Positions 12,226 to 25,019 of a stretch of 64,000 nt of DNA are shown in pieces. Made by a program: the position numbers and the translations under genes. How positions within the stretch are numbered: the stretch's first letter is position 1; each line of letters starts with the position of its first letter. Under the pieces are notes generated by a model that saw only the letters and a list, made by a program, of their open reading frames with translations, did not search any database and was not told the DNA's origin. Source of the DNA: Tolypeutes matacus (taxonomy: Eukaryota; Chordata; Mammalia; Cingulata; Chlamyphoridae); the NCBI GenBank assembly GCA_026826555.1, contig JAKSZT010038599.1:2651040-2715039 (forward strand), read 5' to 3'.

Positions 12226-12648
12226 TTTTTCTCTTTTGAGTATTCATAAAGTAATTTCAAACAATCACAACACTCTAATAAAATAGTATTATTGTTGATG
12301 CTAATTTATTATTCTCATTATATTCAACTTCCCATAAGATTTGGAGGAAGATATATAAGGAGAAGTGCAGCCACAAAAACTTCAACGATGGACAAGAGTA
12401 ATAAGAGTGAAAAATTTTCAATTTGTTTTTTGTGTGAGATCAGTATGGAGATACTGATTAATATTTCAATTGTTAAATCTAGTGAGTATTTAAAAATTAT
12501 GGATAACAACTAAAAGAATATTAAATAGACAAAAATATAAAGAAAAATTAAGAAAATAAATAATACTTATTGTTTCAGAAAAGGACAGTAAAGTTGGAAA
12601 TAAATGTCAGGTAAATCCAAAATGTTTAAAATTTCAGAAATGGAATAT
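12226..12648. other. No recognisable feature
   Basis: AT-rich sequence between two minus-strand LTRs; nothing identified. Confidence 0.5.
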
Positions 12649-13130
12649 TGTTTTAGTCCGCTAGACTACCAAAACACAATATACTGGAAATGGATTGGTT
12701 TTTGCAAGTGGAGATTTATTAGATTGTAAGCTTATAGTTTTGAGGTTGAAAAAGAATTTCCAAATCAAGCCATCATCAGACAACACTTTCTCTCTGAAGA
12801 CCATCAACTGGCAATCCTGGACTTGTCTCATATGGCGAGTCATATGGCAGCAACTACTGGTCTTCCCCTTCTCTTTTGGATTTCATTACTTTCAGCTTCT
12901 GGATTCCTCTGTCTTTCTCTTTTCCTGTGGTTATCTCTCGCAGCTTCTGCGGGTTTCTTTCTGTCTGTCTCTGTATTCATCTGGTTTATAACGGACTCCA
13001 GTAGGGATTATGACCCACTCTGGACCATGCCCTACTACAGTAACCCAATCAAAAGCAGGTCCCACCAGCAATAGGTTTATACCAACAGAAACAGTTTAGC
13101 CTTAGGACAAGATTTTGGGAGGGGGGGTCC
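12649..13130 (-). mobile_element. MaLR-like LTR, minus strand (second copy)
   Basis: Same general family as the LTR at 11616: the left end TGTTTTAGTCCGCTAGACTA is the complement of a TAG...CTAAAACA 3' end, and the right part has the GATTGGGTTACTGTAG block when read on the minus strand. The 5' end near 13130 is approximate. Two open frames on the plus strand (12695-12991, 12823-13074) run antisense to it and are not genes. Confidence 0.72.
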
Positions 13131-13769
13131 AAAAATGCCCCAAATGACCACAAATACCAATCTAATAGTATAGTGATATAACTATTTCTGAATTTGAGTT
13201 ATTATTCTAGAACACATCGGTGCATCGAGAAGCTGGGTATTTATATAAATTCTTTAATGAATATTAGTAGACCATGAGATAAAATAGAGTTCATTCCAAG
13301 GAAAAGATATCAGGAAGCTTGAATTAGTTGTCTAATTCAAGATTATGGAGCAGCTTTTATGTTGCCAGATCAAGGCAAATGTAACAACATTTGGTTTGCA
13401 CAACAGCAGTGAAAAGATGCCACCATTTTAAAGAGGTTCCAGTGGATATAATGTTAGAAGCAATTAACGAGATTGAAAAATAATGTTTATCTTGGAAAAA
13501 ATAGAGTGACATTGAAGAATTACAAACTGTGATGGTTTAGATTGAAAGACACTGGTTTACCCTTATAAGTTGCTTTGCTAGAATTACAATATTTGATTCA
13601 TTTAAGTGAAAAAAAATTCCTTAATACCAAAGAGGAGATCTGCAAAGGGCAGCTTGCTCTTGAGACCATGTTTTAAAAGCATTTCCTATATTTATTGTTT
13701 TCTCAGTAACATTTTTGGTTATATTGAGATCTTTGCACTCCAAAAATTCCCATTTTGATATACCACACC
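13131..13769. other. No recognisable feature
   Basis: Unique-looking sequence apart from a short G-run near 13118-13126 at its left edge. Confidence 0.5.
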
Positions 13770-13925
13770 CTAGCTAATGTCCTAATAACTAGCAAACATT
13801 GTGTGTCTAGGTACTTTATACGTATGGCCAGTGAAATGCCTTTTTGCTGTATTTACAAATGATGAAACAGATAATAGCTAATTTGCTATTGACCACCCAA
13901 TTTTAGAGTCTATCTAATTCTAAAT
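13770..13925 (-). mobile_element. MIR SINE relic
   Basis: Minus-strand MIR skeleton: the complement of the TTTATACGTATGG block, then TATTTACAAATGATGAAACAG (the MIR core in reverse) and a degenerate distal part. Ancient and incomplete. Confidence 0.55.
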
Positions 13926-16209
13926 TAGATGTATGTATTTAATAACTTGGGAAAATAAAAAGTGCATCCTGACAGTCTTCTATTTCGTATTTGATTAAAG
14001 AATAAATTACTAGAAAGAAGGTTGTTTTGAGACTTTCCCTAAGAATAGCTAATTAATGAGAGATGAATAGAAGTTAAAGGCAAAGAAACCAATGAACAAA
14101 TTTAACACAGTCACCAGGGCAATATTTTAATGCTAAACCAGGAAAGATGTATAATGACCAAGTTTCAAATTGTTCTCAGTAAGTTTTAGATTCATAGTCA
14201 GTATCTTAACAATAGAAATAATACTATGTGAAAGCAAAGCTAAGCATCAGTTCATGGTTTTAGAGCCAGGGATGGTCATAGGAGAGAGGTGCATAATCTG
14301 TCCTATTGTGAGCAGAATTATATTTAACACCTCATCAATATAAACCAGATAAAGGAATAAGAAAACACAAATGAGAATGCAACTAGCACATGGTCCAAGT
14401 ATTAAAAAAGACATGGACAAGAAGAGTTAAAAAACAAAACAAAACACAACTGAGCCTGTGCCTGGTTCAAACTGAAGTATAATCAGTTAGTTGAGTTTAG
14501 GAACAGAGAAAGAGATAAGGCAGAAACTGTTTGGAGTATGAAACCCACACCAAGATTATTCTTGTTTCAGTGGTCTTTTAGGTTACAGATAGCACCCCCT
14601 GTGCATTTTTGCATCAATATAGTCGATTTTCCTCTGTCCATGATCCTTCCGTGTCAAATCATTTATTGGCAATGCTCATTTTTAAGATGACTGAATGGAT
14701 AAGTTCTTGGAAACTCCTTGAGTTGTCAGGCTTTATGAAGTTCGATGTTATAAGAAACTGCTATATTTCTATTTTTTTATAACAGGCCAAGTAAAATGTT
14801 TGGTATGTGAAGGTTCTCGGCTACTTTTATTGAGAGAATAAAATAAAAATGCATAATAACAGTTGAATTTCTTTTAAAAAAGAGATTACATTGCACAGTA
14901 CTTTGGCATTTTATTTTGGCAGATATATCTACAATAGCTTGCCTTTTACAAAATAGTTACTATGCCCAGTATTGTGCCAGCAGTTGTTTTAATAATAAAA
15001 GAAAGTATGGATGTCATTATTTCTTCACTTAATTATTTAAACCTGAATATTGGCCTAATAGAGTCTAATATATGCATATATATATGGCTGTATAAATGTT
15101 TTTATTTCATTTAATAGAGCACTGTGCAGTGATGTCAACACCTAGAATTACAAATGCATGAATCTCAATGCTTTTCCTTGAAATGTATATCATATTAGTT
15201 GTGACAGGAAGTGATTCTCAAAGTAAAGACAAGAGATAACAAATATCAAATTGAGATATTTTTAAGGTCCCTATCCCATCAGAGATTCAGTACACATGTT
15301 GGTTGTTTACTAGAAAAAAAGGAGGAGAGAGAGAGAGAGGAGGAAAGAGATTACATGCAGTTTAAAAATAATACTAGCACACACTATAGGAGTTATAGGA
15401 ATTACAGATTTAAGGACTGTTGTTATATTTGTGTACTGTTTAGTCACAGAGAATTGGACTTGCTGGAAATTGTATCCTTGAAGTACTCTGGATCTTTCAG
15501 AAGTTACTTTATTAGCAGAAAAGTCTGTTCCTAGTTGCAAAGCAATCACTAGATTATATAAAATATGTAGCTCTTATATCAAAAGGTAATTTAAATTCTA
15601 ATAACAAAAACAAACTTGAATTGATTAATAATAAAATGGCATTTGTATTTTCTTCTGATTTTCAAACTTTTCCACATATGTATGTATCTTTGATAGATTA
15701 ATAAATCAACTGTGAATCTACTGAAACAAGGAAGAAAAAAGGTTTGTGTTATTAAACCAAGACTAAATTCAGCAATATTCATGCAACAATATTCATCACA
15801 ATTTAGGAAATAAACTCACCTGATGAATAAATATTTTTGTGCAAATTTAAGGTTCATAAATTTTATATATAATACTTGAAGATTTATCCAGTTCTTACAT
15901 CTTAAAACTAGTATCTATGTTACAATTTAAAGAAAAATCAATATATTAACATTGATTTGTAATAGTTCCTATTTATAATCATAAAGAAACAGAAAGTCTC
16001 CCAAATTTAAAATGAAAGAAGTATAATTTTAATTTTATATTAAAACAAACTGGATTTCTCAATTATATTCTGCATAGATTTGACATTAAAATATACTTGA
16101 AATTCCTTTTAACACTTTGGACCCTTACAAGTCTTCATGAGAATAATGAAGAAAAAAATATTGTTCAATTAATAGTTATGTAAAAGCATGATTATTATTC
16201 TTTTTTAAT
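13926..16209. other. Mostly unrecognised AT-rich sequence
   Basis: No gene or clear repeat. A GA-rich simple stretch lies at about 15317-15345, and a weak MIR/L2-like snippet (CTATGCCCAGTATTGTGCC) near 14960-14980. Confidence 0.45.
15317..15345. repeat. GA-rich simple repeat
   Basis: Imperfect run of GGA and GA units. It creates an artificial Glu/Arg-rich open frame, which is not a gene. Confidence 0.8.
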
Positions 16210-17380
16210 TATTCTTTATATCAATATTACATGTTATCCATTAATACAAGATAATAACTAGAATAACAGTAAATCTGCTTTGGTCCATGGTTATACTCCC
16301 CCCTTAATTTTGTTCATTCCTCAATCTTGAGGAATTTGGAATGATGTCTGCTCTGCTTCAGGCTGAAAGGGGACTTAAATATTTTGGGATAGAGGACAGG
16401 AATTGTTTTGCTTGCAGTTGAAGGTACTTTTTTGATTTTTGGGATCAGATTTTTCAATCATCATTGTTTTGTTAGTTGTCCAAGGCAAACCAAAGCACTG
16501 GAGAGTAGGAGCTGGCAACAACCAAACAATTTTGACATATGAACAATCCAAAGATTTAAGTCTCTGAGAAATACATTTAATAGGTACTTTGGATATTTCA
16601 GGTTCAACTAAAAGGAGTAATAGAATCATGATTAGGGGAATTATAAATAAGTATAACTATGATATATTGGGGAAATAGATTATCATATATTTCCAAATAG
16701 GGCCCACTGAGGGGGTGTTGATTTCCTGAGGCTGTGTGGCTTGCCTATGGTGTTCAGATGTCCCCTGAGCCCTCGGGGGAAGTTTTATTTGAGGCTTTGT
16801 TTACTGTGTCAGTTTGTGAAATCTGCCTGAGACATGCATAAGTTAAATCCAACCTCTGGATTTAACTTTTGACTCACTTTGAAATCCCTGTTTTATTTAA
16901 TATTTTCCCCTTTTTGTCAAAGCCTTTTTCCCAATACTTCATGATTTAATGCTTGGTGATAATCCCTCAGTGCCCAGAAGGCTTATCCCCAAGAGTCATG
17001 TCCCATGATGGAAAGAAGGTAGTGAATTTATTTACAGAGTTTGGCTTAGAGAGTTTGACCACATTTGAATGACAAGTAAGTTTTCAGGAGATAACTCTTA
17101 AGCATTAATTAAAATCAGGTTTAGTTTCCCTGTTACAAGAATATGGTTCATAAGTGCAGACATTAGGATCAAGGATTTGGCTTATTGGTCTGTTTTCTTT
17201 TACTCGGCATGGTTTATATTTTCCAAAGGTTTTTGTTGTGTTGTGTTTTGTTTGTTGTTTGGTTGGTTGGTTTGCCATTTTATATGAGAAAATAGCAGGG
17301 CTTCCCCAGGAGGGAAGTTTAATATTTTGTTGGCTACTGTATGGGCCTCTATCTAACTAGAAAATATACCTGTCACAACA
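16210..17380 (-). mobile_element. Element X fragment (unit B interior), minus strand
   Basis: The complement matches the middle of X unit B: the AGGGCTCAGGGG, GGGCCCTATTTGG and CTGGAGAGTAGG blocks appear in the reverse order expected. It ends at 16210 around the CAAAGCAGATTTACTG block, before the usual A-tailed 3' domain. It shares this version of the block with the copy at 43240-44055, suggesting one older subfamily. A 9-bp perfect hairpin (GTTAAATCC / GGATTTAAC) sits at 16842-16866. Confidence 0.72.
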
Positions 17381-18925
17381 AGAATTCATTTATATCCATA
17401 GAAATATGCTTTAGGTGCATGTTTTTCCCATATAACACTTCATTATCAATACACTATACAAGTGATGTAACTTTGTTATAACTCCTGAAAGAACATTCTT
17501 ATATTTGCATTATTAGCCACAATCCTCAGCCACCCAGAGTTCACTGTTTTATATAGTCACACTTTTTATCTTCTAGCTTTTCTTCTAGCAACATGTATGA
17601 CCCAACACTTCCCTTTTCAACCACATTCATACACATACATTTCAGCGCTGTTAATTACACTCACTTTGCTGTTCCACCTTCACCTCCATCCATTTTGAAA
17701 CCATTAAAATCAACTTATAAATTCTGCATAGATTAAGCATAGGCTCACCATTCTCTACTCCACTTCTATCTCCTGGTAACCTATCTTCCAGACTCTACCT
17801 CCATGAATCTGCTCACTCTACTTATTTCATAACAGTGAGATCATGCAATATTTGTTCTTTTCTGTCTGGATTATTTCACTCAACATAAGGTCCTAGAGGT
17901 TCATCCATGTTGTCCCATGATTTAGTACTTCAGACCTTCTTACACTTGACTACCACACTTTGTTTTCCCATTCAGCCATTGATGGGCGCTTGGGTTGTTT
18001 CCAACTTTTGGCAATTATAAATAATGCCACTATGAACACTGATGTGAATTTATCTGTTCATGTCCTTGTTTTTACTTCTTCTGGGTATATATCTAGTAGC
18101 AGAATTGCCAGATCATATGGCAATTCTCTAATTAACTTCCTGAGAAACTGCCAAACTGCCCTTCACAGAGGCTGCACCATTCTACATTCCCACCAGGATT
18201 GAATGAGTTTCTCCACACCCACTCTAACACTTGTATTTTTCTCTAGTTTTTTTTTTTTTTTTATGGCAGCCAGTCAGGTAGGTGGGAAATGGCATCCCAT
18301 TGTAGTTTTGATTGCATTTCCCTAATAGCTAGTGATGTTCATAATATTTTCATGTGCTTTTTCACCATTTGCATTTTCTCCTTGGAAAAGTGTCTATTAA
18401 AATCTTTTGCCCATTTTTAAATTGGCTTGTTTGTCTTTTTATTATTGAGTTGTAGGATTCTTTATATATGTTGGATATTAGATCCTTATCAGATATGTGG
18501 TTTCCAAATATTTTCTCCCATTGAGTAGGCTTCATTTTTACTTTCTTGACAAACTCCTTTGAAGCAGAAAAGTTTTTAATTCTGAAGAGGTTCCATTATA
18601 TATTTTTTTCTTTATTTGCTCACATTTTGGGTGTAAAGTTTATAAAGCCATGGCCTAACACAAGAACTTGTAGATGCTTATGCACATTATCTTTTAGGAG
18701 TTTTATTGTCCTGTCTCTTACATTTAAGTCTTTTATCTATCTTGAGTTAATTTTTATAGAGTCTTTTTTTTTTTTTTTTTTTTTTGGCTATAGATATCCT
18801 GCTCTCACAGCACCATTTGTTGAAGAGACTATTCTGCCCAGCTGGGTGGACTTGGTGGCCTTGTGGTATATCAGTTGGCTATAGATGGGCAGGTCTATAT
18901 CTGAACTCTCTAATTATTCTTAAGG
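17381..18925 (-). mobile_element. LINE-1 3' end, minus strand
   Basis: The complement of L1 3'UTR (17381-17860) and late ORF2 (about 17870-18925). The ORF2 part is identified by the CAGCCATTGATGGGCGCTTG block and by the complement of the ACTTTTCCAAGGAG block near 18380. A T-run at 18246-18262 and another near 18768-18785 interrupt it. Older than L1-A and L1-C by eye. The plus-strand open frames at 17960 and 18546 run antisense to ORF2. Confidence 0.88.
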
Positions 18926-19089
18926 TAATAAAGTTTACAAGTTAATATGGACATAACTAAAGCAACAATTGCTTGAATAAACTCTGATAAAATCCATGTA
19001 CTTTTCTCTATCAGAGAAAAGTTGAAGAAAAATAAAACAATGCAAAATGACCTTTGATTTTAAATGTCAGAACACTTCTCTACTGGATC

Positions 19090-19410
19090 AAAGGGAGACA
19101 CAAAAGTCAATGACCAACTCCAGAACTGAGTGGGAGAGAGTGTGGTCTACAGTGTGAACTGTGGTCTATGGTTGGTGGCAAGGCTCCAGGATGTGTAAGT
19201 TCATTGAGGGTGGTGGGCCACACTGTGGGAGATGTTTGTGTGGGATTTGGTGGGAGGTGTGGGAGGTGGGCAACATGGGAATCCCAGTGGGTTCCGTGTA
19301 ATATTTTGGGTAATCTAAGCACCTCTTAAAATATGTATATATATATATAAATAACATTTTTGTAAGCAAATACACATATATGCATATATATTTATATATC
19401 ATTTTGCAAA
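19090..19410 (+). mobile_element. Element X, 3' domain with AT-rich tail
   Basis: X 3' domain: the GTGGGAGAGAGTGTGGTCTA block, the AGGTGGGCAACATGGGAATC block and TAATCTAAGCACCTCTTAAA. Its tail (about 19325-19410) is shared with the copy ending at 33830: both read on into a CACATATATGCATATATA motif and ATATATCATTTT. It is 5'-truncated. Confidence 0.78.
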
Positions 19411-19481
19411 TGTTTGTATGTATTGTGAGAATTTTGATTTTTACCCATAATAAAAAATAAATAAATAAGTAAATACATCAC

Positions 19482-19499
19482 AAAAAAAAAAAAAAAAAA
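19482..19499 (+). repeat. Poly-A run
   Basis: An 18-base A-run shortly after a run of AAAT units, ending a small AT-rich stretch downstream of the X fragment. It could be the tail of that insertion. Confidence 0.7.
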
Positions 19500-19654
19500 G
19501 GCAATGACCAAATTCAATCATCAAGTATGGAGCAAATAGACTCAATTTCAGGCACTGATTGTAAACTCCAAACCAGCAGATGTGGATTGTTCTTGTGCAT
19601 CGAATGGACATTTGAAAATAAACTTGCTACTGATTATTGTGAAATATGAAGGCA

Positions 19655-19862
19655 GCCTGCCTGGGTCCTAATGCCAGCCTTACCACTAATTAGTGCGGTG
19701 ATTCTGGGCTAGTTGCATGATTTTTCTCTAACTCAGTTACCTCGTTTGTAAGTTGAAGAAAACAGTTTTTCATAAAGTCTTAATATGGCATAAATATTAA
19801 ACAGTTTAAATTTTGAAAACTTAAAATAGTACCTGACACATAGTAAATGTGCAGTAAATAGA
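19655..19862 (+). mobile_element. MIR SINE relic
   Basis: Sense MIR: CTGCCTGGGTCCTAATGCCA, then the core CTAACTCAGTTACCTCGTTT, and the distal AGTACCTGACACATAGTAAA. One of the better preserved MIRs in the window. Confidence 0.85.
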
Positions 19863-21655
19863 ATCATATTTTTATCATTATTATTAGTACTATTCATTTT
19901 ATTTTAGGAACATCTCCCTCTCTTAATCCAGTGTCTCAAAAATACCCATCATCTCAAAGTAAAATTCTTCTATTTGCATTGAGAATATTTTTCACCATGG
20001 AAATAAAAAAGCATTTAAATGTGTACTATAGTTAGGCAGAGCTATTTTTATTGATGATTTCATAGCTCTGAAAAAAATTTTTCAGGGACACAACACTGTG
20101 AGCTTTGACCTTTGAATCAGAGTATAAAGTTGGACTGTTTATTCAGGCTTTTGTCTGAATGACATGAAAGGATCAATCAGGTAGAAGAGTGATTAAAGCT
20201 GAGTTTCCTTCTGTATATTCACTTAGAGGCAAAATCAATGGGCATTCCCAGTTAATAATAAAAAAATGATAAATGAAAAAATAATCACATACATTGTTGA
20301 AGAAGGCTATATCCCAGACTTGAGATACTTGCCAATCAATTTGATTCCTACACATATGATTTTTGAAACATCTCTTTGTTGCCTAACATGTAAGGCAACC
20401 CTTTTTATGTCTTTTGAGTGAACAAAAAACTATCTTTGGTCCCAATGCTGTTAGTGAGAAAAAGTCCTAAATAAGGACAAGGAGACCAGAGTTTATTGAA
20501 TTTTTAAAACAAAATAGACCAAAATATTACCACTGAAAACTTCATTACCATGTCAATCGTGAAAAATGAACTCTAATTAAGAAAACAAACAAACAAAAAA
20601 AACCACTTCTTTTCTTTTCCCCGGTGTAAGGCTGATTTTTAACATGAGCCAAATGACATTTTACTAAAATCAAAATCAAATGTGATACATCTCTGCAGGA
20701 AAATATCAAGTGTACTATGGAGCAGAAGAAAAAGTAAAAGTGTGAGGCTAGATGAAGTGTTTTTTTTCTATTCACATTCATACATTTCAAATTGACCCAT
20801 AAATAAAACTTTTGCATTCACCTTATGAACAGTAACACATACTACAGAGTAGAAAAAATTTTCCATATATTACATGTGAAAGATAGCATTTTAAAATAAG
20901 GAAAATTGCTTATCATGATTCAGAGATCAAGAGAATGCTTAGGCATCTTCATTTCTTAAAAAAATAAGAATTGCCAATACATTATCATGAAAATACTTTT
21001 TAAAAATTTAACGTTAAAAACTGTCAGTTTGAATATCATTTTGATATAACCTTGTCATGTTTTTTTTTCTTGGTTACAAATCATTAGAGGATTCTACTGA
21101 TATTATATTTAGGCCTGATGATTCTAAAATACTTAAATAGTATAGAACTCATATTGACCTTACAGACAAATATGGAATTGTAACAAAAATTTTTAGCAGA
21201 AATATTTAATCCTGTTCTGCTTCAGAAAACTAAATCCCTGGTGGTTTATGAAAAGCCATGATGTTAGAAACTAATTGGGATTGAAATAAATTTTTTCAGT
21301 ATATGCAAATTTCTTACAGTCTTCTTTGTCGTCAGACTCATCAATGCTTAAATCATATATTATTTGCATATTAAATATTATGATGTTGTTTTACTCTTTA
21401 TAACTGTTTTTCCCAAGAGAGTAAGTACAGAATACATATTTTAAAATGTTCTAAAAGGAATAAAAAACAATAGCCATAAAATATAATTAGGGAAACAGAA
21501 AAAATGAATATGGTATTTTGAATGTTAAATCTGATTTTTATCCACCCAAGATGCATGGGAGTTTTCATAAGGAAGCAATATATTGTGAAGTAAAGATTTA
21601 AGGATTGGAGTTTAGGCCTGTAGATGCTAGTTTTGGTTATAAAATATATGGCATA
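19863..21655. other. No recognisable feature
   Basis: AT-rich sequence with scattered short A- and T-runs. I found no repeat family, RNA gene or plausible exon. Confidence 0.5.
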
Positions 21656-22080
21656 TGTGGTAGGTTGAATTATGAGCCCCAGTTAAAAAAAAGTTCTTAA
21701 TATTAGTCCATTCTTATGGCTGTGAACACATTGTGAATCGGACCTTTTGAAGATGTTAATTTTGGTTAAGGTATGGCCAATTGAATCAAGTTGTACTTTA
21801 ATGTAGATTACAGGAGTCCTTTAAAACCAGAGTGAATTCAGACAAGAGAGAGAAAGCCACCCGAAAGAAGCAAGAAGTCAACTGAACCTGGAAAAAAAAT
21901 TAGAGGGCATTGCCAGGTGATGGGGAAGCCAAGGAACCCCAAGGATTACCAGCCAGCCAGAATGCTACCGACCATGGAAGGAAGCAAACATTCCAATGTT
22001 GGAAACAATGAGTCAATAAATTCCTGTTGTCCACCCAACCCATTGTGTAGCATTTTTCTTAGAACGCAGGAAACTGAGAG
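21656..22080 (+). mobile_element. MaLR-like LTR
   Basis: Starts TGTGGTAGGTTGAATTATGA and follows the same layout as the LTRs at 30421 and 54214: TTTTGGTTAAGGTATGGCC, the ACAGGAGTCCTTTA block, and the poly-A signal region near 22016 (CAATAAATTCCTGTTG) followed by CCCATTGTGTAG. The 3' end near 22080 is approximate. A 64-codon frame inside it is not a gene. Confidence 0.78.
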
Positions 22081-22529
22081 GGTTTTAATATGTAAATGGG
22101 TAGTCGAATGAGGTAGTTATTAATATGAGCTATAACTATGTGACCAGGTGCAGAAATGAAAACTGTAAGGGTTATGAATATTTCTTCCTTGTTTCATTAT
22201 GAGTGAGTTTGTGTGTGTGTAGAAATATAGATATACATACATAAACCAAGAAAACACCTTTTTCTTCTGTCTCTTATTCTTTCATCATATAACATGAGTT
22301 GTATTAATTTTATGTCATAGTATTTAAGTTACAGGATATCAAACTTCAGAGTGAGTATTAGTCAAAGTCTTGCATTGTCTTTTGGGGGAAAGGGTTTGTG
22401 TGTTTCTGGTTGTATGCACAACAGTTGATGAATTATGTTAGGTGGAAGTATGACTATGATATTGTTTTTATTTAAAGATGAAGTATGGTTTAAGGAGATG
22501 TGTATGAGTGCCAACTTGATGAAGGATGG
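22081..22529. other. No recognisable feature
   Basis: Unique-looking sequence between two LTRs with a short GT run near 22210. Nothing identified. Confidence 0.5.
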
Positions 22530-23054
22530 CTGTTAATTTCTGTTAATTTCATCTGTCAACTTGTCAACTTAGGTTACGGTGTCCTATAGTTTGGTCAAGT
22601 AATCACTGGCCTGATTGTTAGTGTGAGAGTATTTCATGGACTAAATAAAGACAAAATCTAGTCAATTGATTTCATCAATGGCTGATTATCTTTACTATAA
22701 AAAATAAGATTTCTTTTAGCAATGAGAGGAGTGTCTTCATCCAAGCATTTAAAGGTCTTAAAGGGAGAACTGATGAATTTAGCAGTCATAATAAGTTTCC
22801 ATATCTTCTAAAGAAATGAAGCTTCTCCTGGAGAATTCATCCTCAACTTCATCAGAATTCCCAACTTGTTAGCTTAACCTGGAGAATTCAAGGCCACTTT
22901 CAAGTTTCCTACTTGCAGACTGCCCTACAAATTTCAGACTTGCTAATTCCCTTGGTCATGTGAGCATGTTACTATAATAAATGACTTAATATTTACATAT
23001 ATATTTATATACTGTTGGGTTTTTTTTCTTCCCTGGAGAGTCCAGACTAACACA
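22530..23054 (+). mobile_element. MaLR-like LTR of the family nested at 54.4 kb
   Basis: Shares the layout of the LTR at 54414-54862: ATCTGTCAACTTGTCAACTT, TGGTCAAGTAATCACTGGCC, GGCTGATTATC, AAAGGGAGAACTGATG, the poly-A signal AATAAATGACTTAATATT and a CTGGAGAGTCCAGACTAACA end. The start contains two microduplications (TGTTAATTTC twice, GTCAACTT twice). The termini are not precisely set. Confidence 0.75.
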
Positions 23055-23774
23055 ACATTTAAACTGAAAATAGAAGTAATAAGAGGATATGTCTGAGATT
23101 CCCCACAGTTTACAGTAAAAGCAAAGAGGGTTCATTGAAGGTTGCTAATATGGAGTAATAAAAGAGGCAATAAGTAAAATGGCATAGAAAGATGCTAAGA
23201 GAAAATTTTAAAGCCCTGGACAGGGAAGAGAGGATATGTGACAACAAAGAGATCAATGATATTAAGGACTACAGAGTTAGAGTTTGGATAGCCTCAGAGA
23301 TGACATTGAATTTGACAAGAAAGTTACTGGGACTTAGGTATACTGAAGATATTAAATAAATTTTGATTAAATAGGGACTAACTGAGAAAGAAGAAAATAG
23401 AAATAATCTAGTTTCTCTTTTAAGAAGCTTAATGAAGAAGTACAGGAGGAAGAAAGAAGGGTTTATTCAAGGAGAGGACAGATTGTTATTCTCTTTTTAT
23501 CATGGGAAAGTCTTGAAATGTTTGCAGACAGAAGAGAAGTCAGAGATGAGAGAAAATTTGAAAATACAGGAAACATGAACTGATTAATAAAGTGAGGTCT
23601 TAGTAGGATATAGGAAGATGAGCGATTGAGTTTACAAGCATATACAGGAGAAAGAAGATAAGGCCTAAGGGGAAAAACAAATTTAACATTTTGTGGGTTG
23701 GGTACCAAATTACTTATTTGAAGGAGTGGTTCAAATGAAAGAACTTGGTAGATGTTTGCTTGTTTTGTTTTGTT
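23055..23774. other. Unassigned, purine-rich; possible old L2
   Basis: Purine-rich sequence with a loose feel of L2 interior, but I cannot align it by eye. An antisense open frame (23463-23840) has no recognisable domain. Confidence 0.3.
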
Positions 23775-24060
23775 TTTTATTATTGAAGATATAGGTTTAC
23801 AGAAAAACTGTTCATAAAATACAGAGTTCCCATATACCACCTTATTATTAATACCTTGTATTAGAATGGTACATTTGTATAATTCATGAAAGTATATTTT
23901 TAATATCTGTACTATTAACTTTAGTGAACCATTTACAACAGAGTTTGCTGTTTGGGTTGTACAATCCTGTTGTTGTTGTTGTTTTCTAGTAACATGTACA
24001 AAATAAAATTTCCCCTTTTACGACATTCAAATATATAATTCAGCGCAGTTGGAGATTCCA
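23775..24060 (-). mobile_element. L1-type 3'UTR fragment, minus strand
   Basis: Contains the reverse of a L1 3'UTR: TATAGGTTTACAGAAAAACTG, GAGTTCCCATATACCACC, then the TAGTAACATGTACAAAATAA block. Closely similar text starts the minus-strand L1 at 17.4 kb and occurs at 45.7 kb. A (TTG)n tract lies near 23969-23981. Confidence 0.75.
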
Positions 24061-24414
24061 CTGCCTGGCATGTACTACCCTGGCTAATGGACGCATATCT
24101 GTTCTTATTCAGGAACCAAGCATACACTTAGGTAACCCAGACTGATCTTGTAGTTAGTGTGAGGTGGATTAATATTCAGGAGTCTGTTAGAACTGAAGAT
24201 GGGAAACCAGAGAAGAAACGAGCTTTTACAGAGAAGAACATATGTTATATGAAAGATAAGTATGAACAAAACCCTGGAGAGGATCTCCTCTCATAGCTGT
24301 TTCAACTTTATGATGATGGTGACACTATCACCCAGATCAACCAGGCTGAATGGAAGTGGCTTGGCCATCTCATTTTCAAACCTGTCCTCCAACAAACTCT
24401 TAGTTGGAGTTAAT

Positions 24415-24440
24415 GGGGGAGAAGGGTGGGGGGAGGAGGG
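24415..24440 (+). other. Potential G-quadruplex
   Basis: Four G-runs of three or more separated by loops of 1-7 bases on the plus strand, in the 5' part of the retroviral region. Sequence motif only. Confidence 0.6.
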
Positions 24441-24767
24441 AGCAGCTGATGGTACAGACACAAGCACTCTGCTGTAACAGCCTCTATTTGACTAGAACCT
24501 TCAGGGAGTCAGAGAAGTATATTCCAATCTGGGTGACCTCCCTCAAATTCCAAATAAGCCTTGGAGTAATGAAGAGGAAGCCATGGTCATGCTGTGACAA
24601 ATGGATATTGGCACATTGATATACCACCCTCACCAGAAGGATTTAGCCCCTCATCAGATTCCCATGTTGCAGATGGACATTGATGGTTTTAATAGAAAGA
24701 GGCCTCCTGAGTGGGGTTACAAACTGGTTCTCCTTATCACTCTAGGGTTTCCTTTGGGAGAAATATT

Positions 24768-25019
24768 GAGCTGGTTTCTTATACCCTCCTTTCTTGGTTC
24801 AAGAGTTCCCATGATAGGCCCCTTCTTCTTGGCAACCCCAATTGCTAAGCTATATTCTTGTGGCAACTAGAGCAATGTGTCCCAAAGGAAACTGAACTGG
24901 TTCCTTATACCCTCCCTGCTTGGTGCAAAAGCTCCCATAATAAGCCCCTTCTTCTTGGCAACCCCAATTGCTGAGCTAGGATCTTGTGTCTACTAGAGCA
25001 AAAGGTCCCAAAGGACACC
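24768..25019 (+). repeat. 126-bp tandem duplication in the retroviral 5' region
   Basis: Two adjacent copies (24768-24893 and 24894-25019) share long identical blocks such as CCCCTTCTTCTTGGCAACCC and several scattered differences. The period is 126 bases, a multiple of three, so it could have kept a reading frame. Divergence between the copies suggests the duplication is old. Confidence 0.9.
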
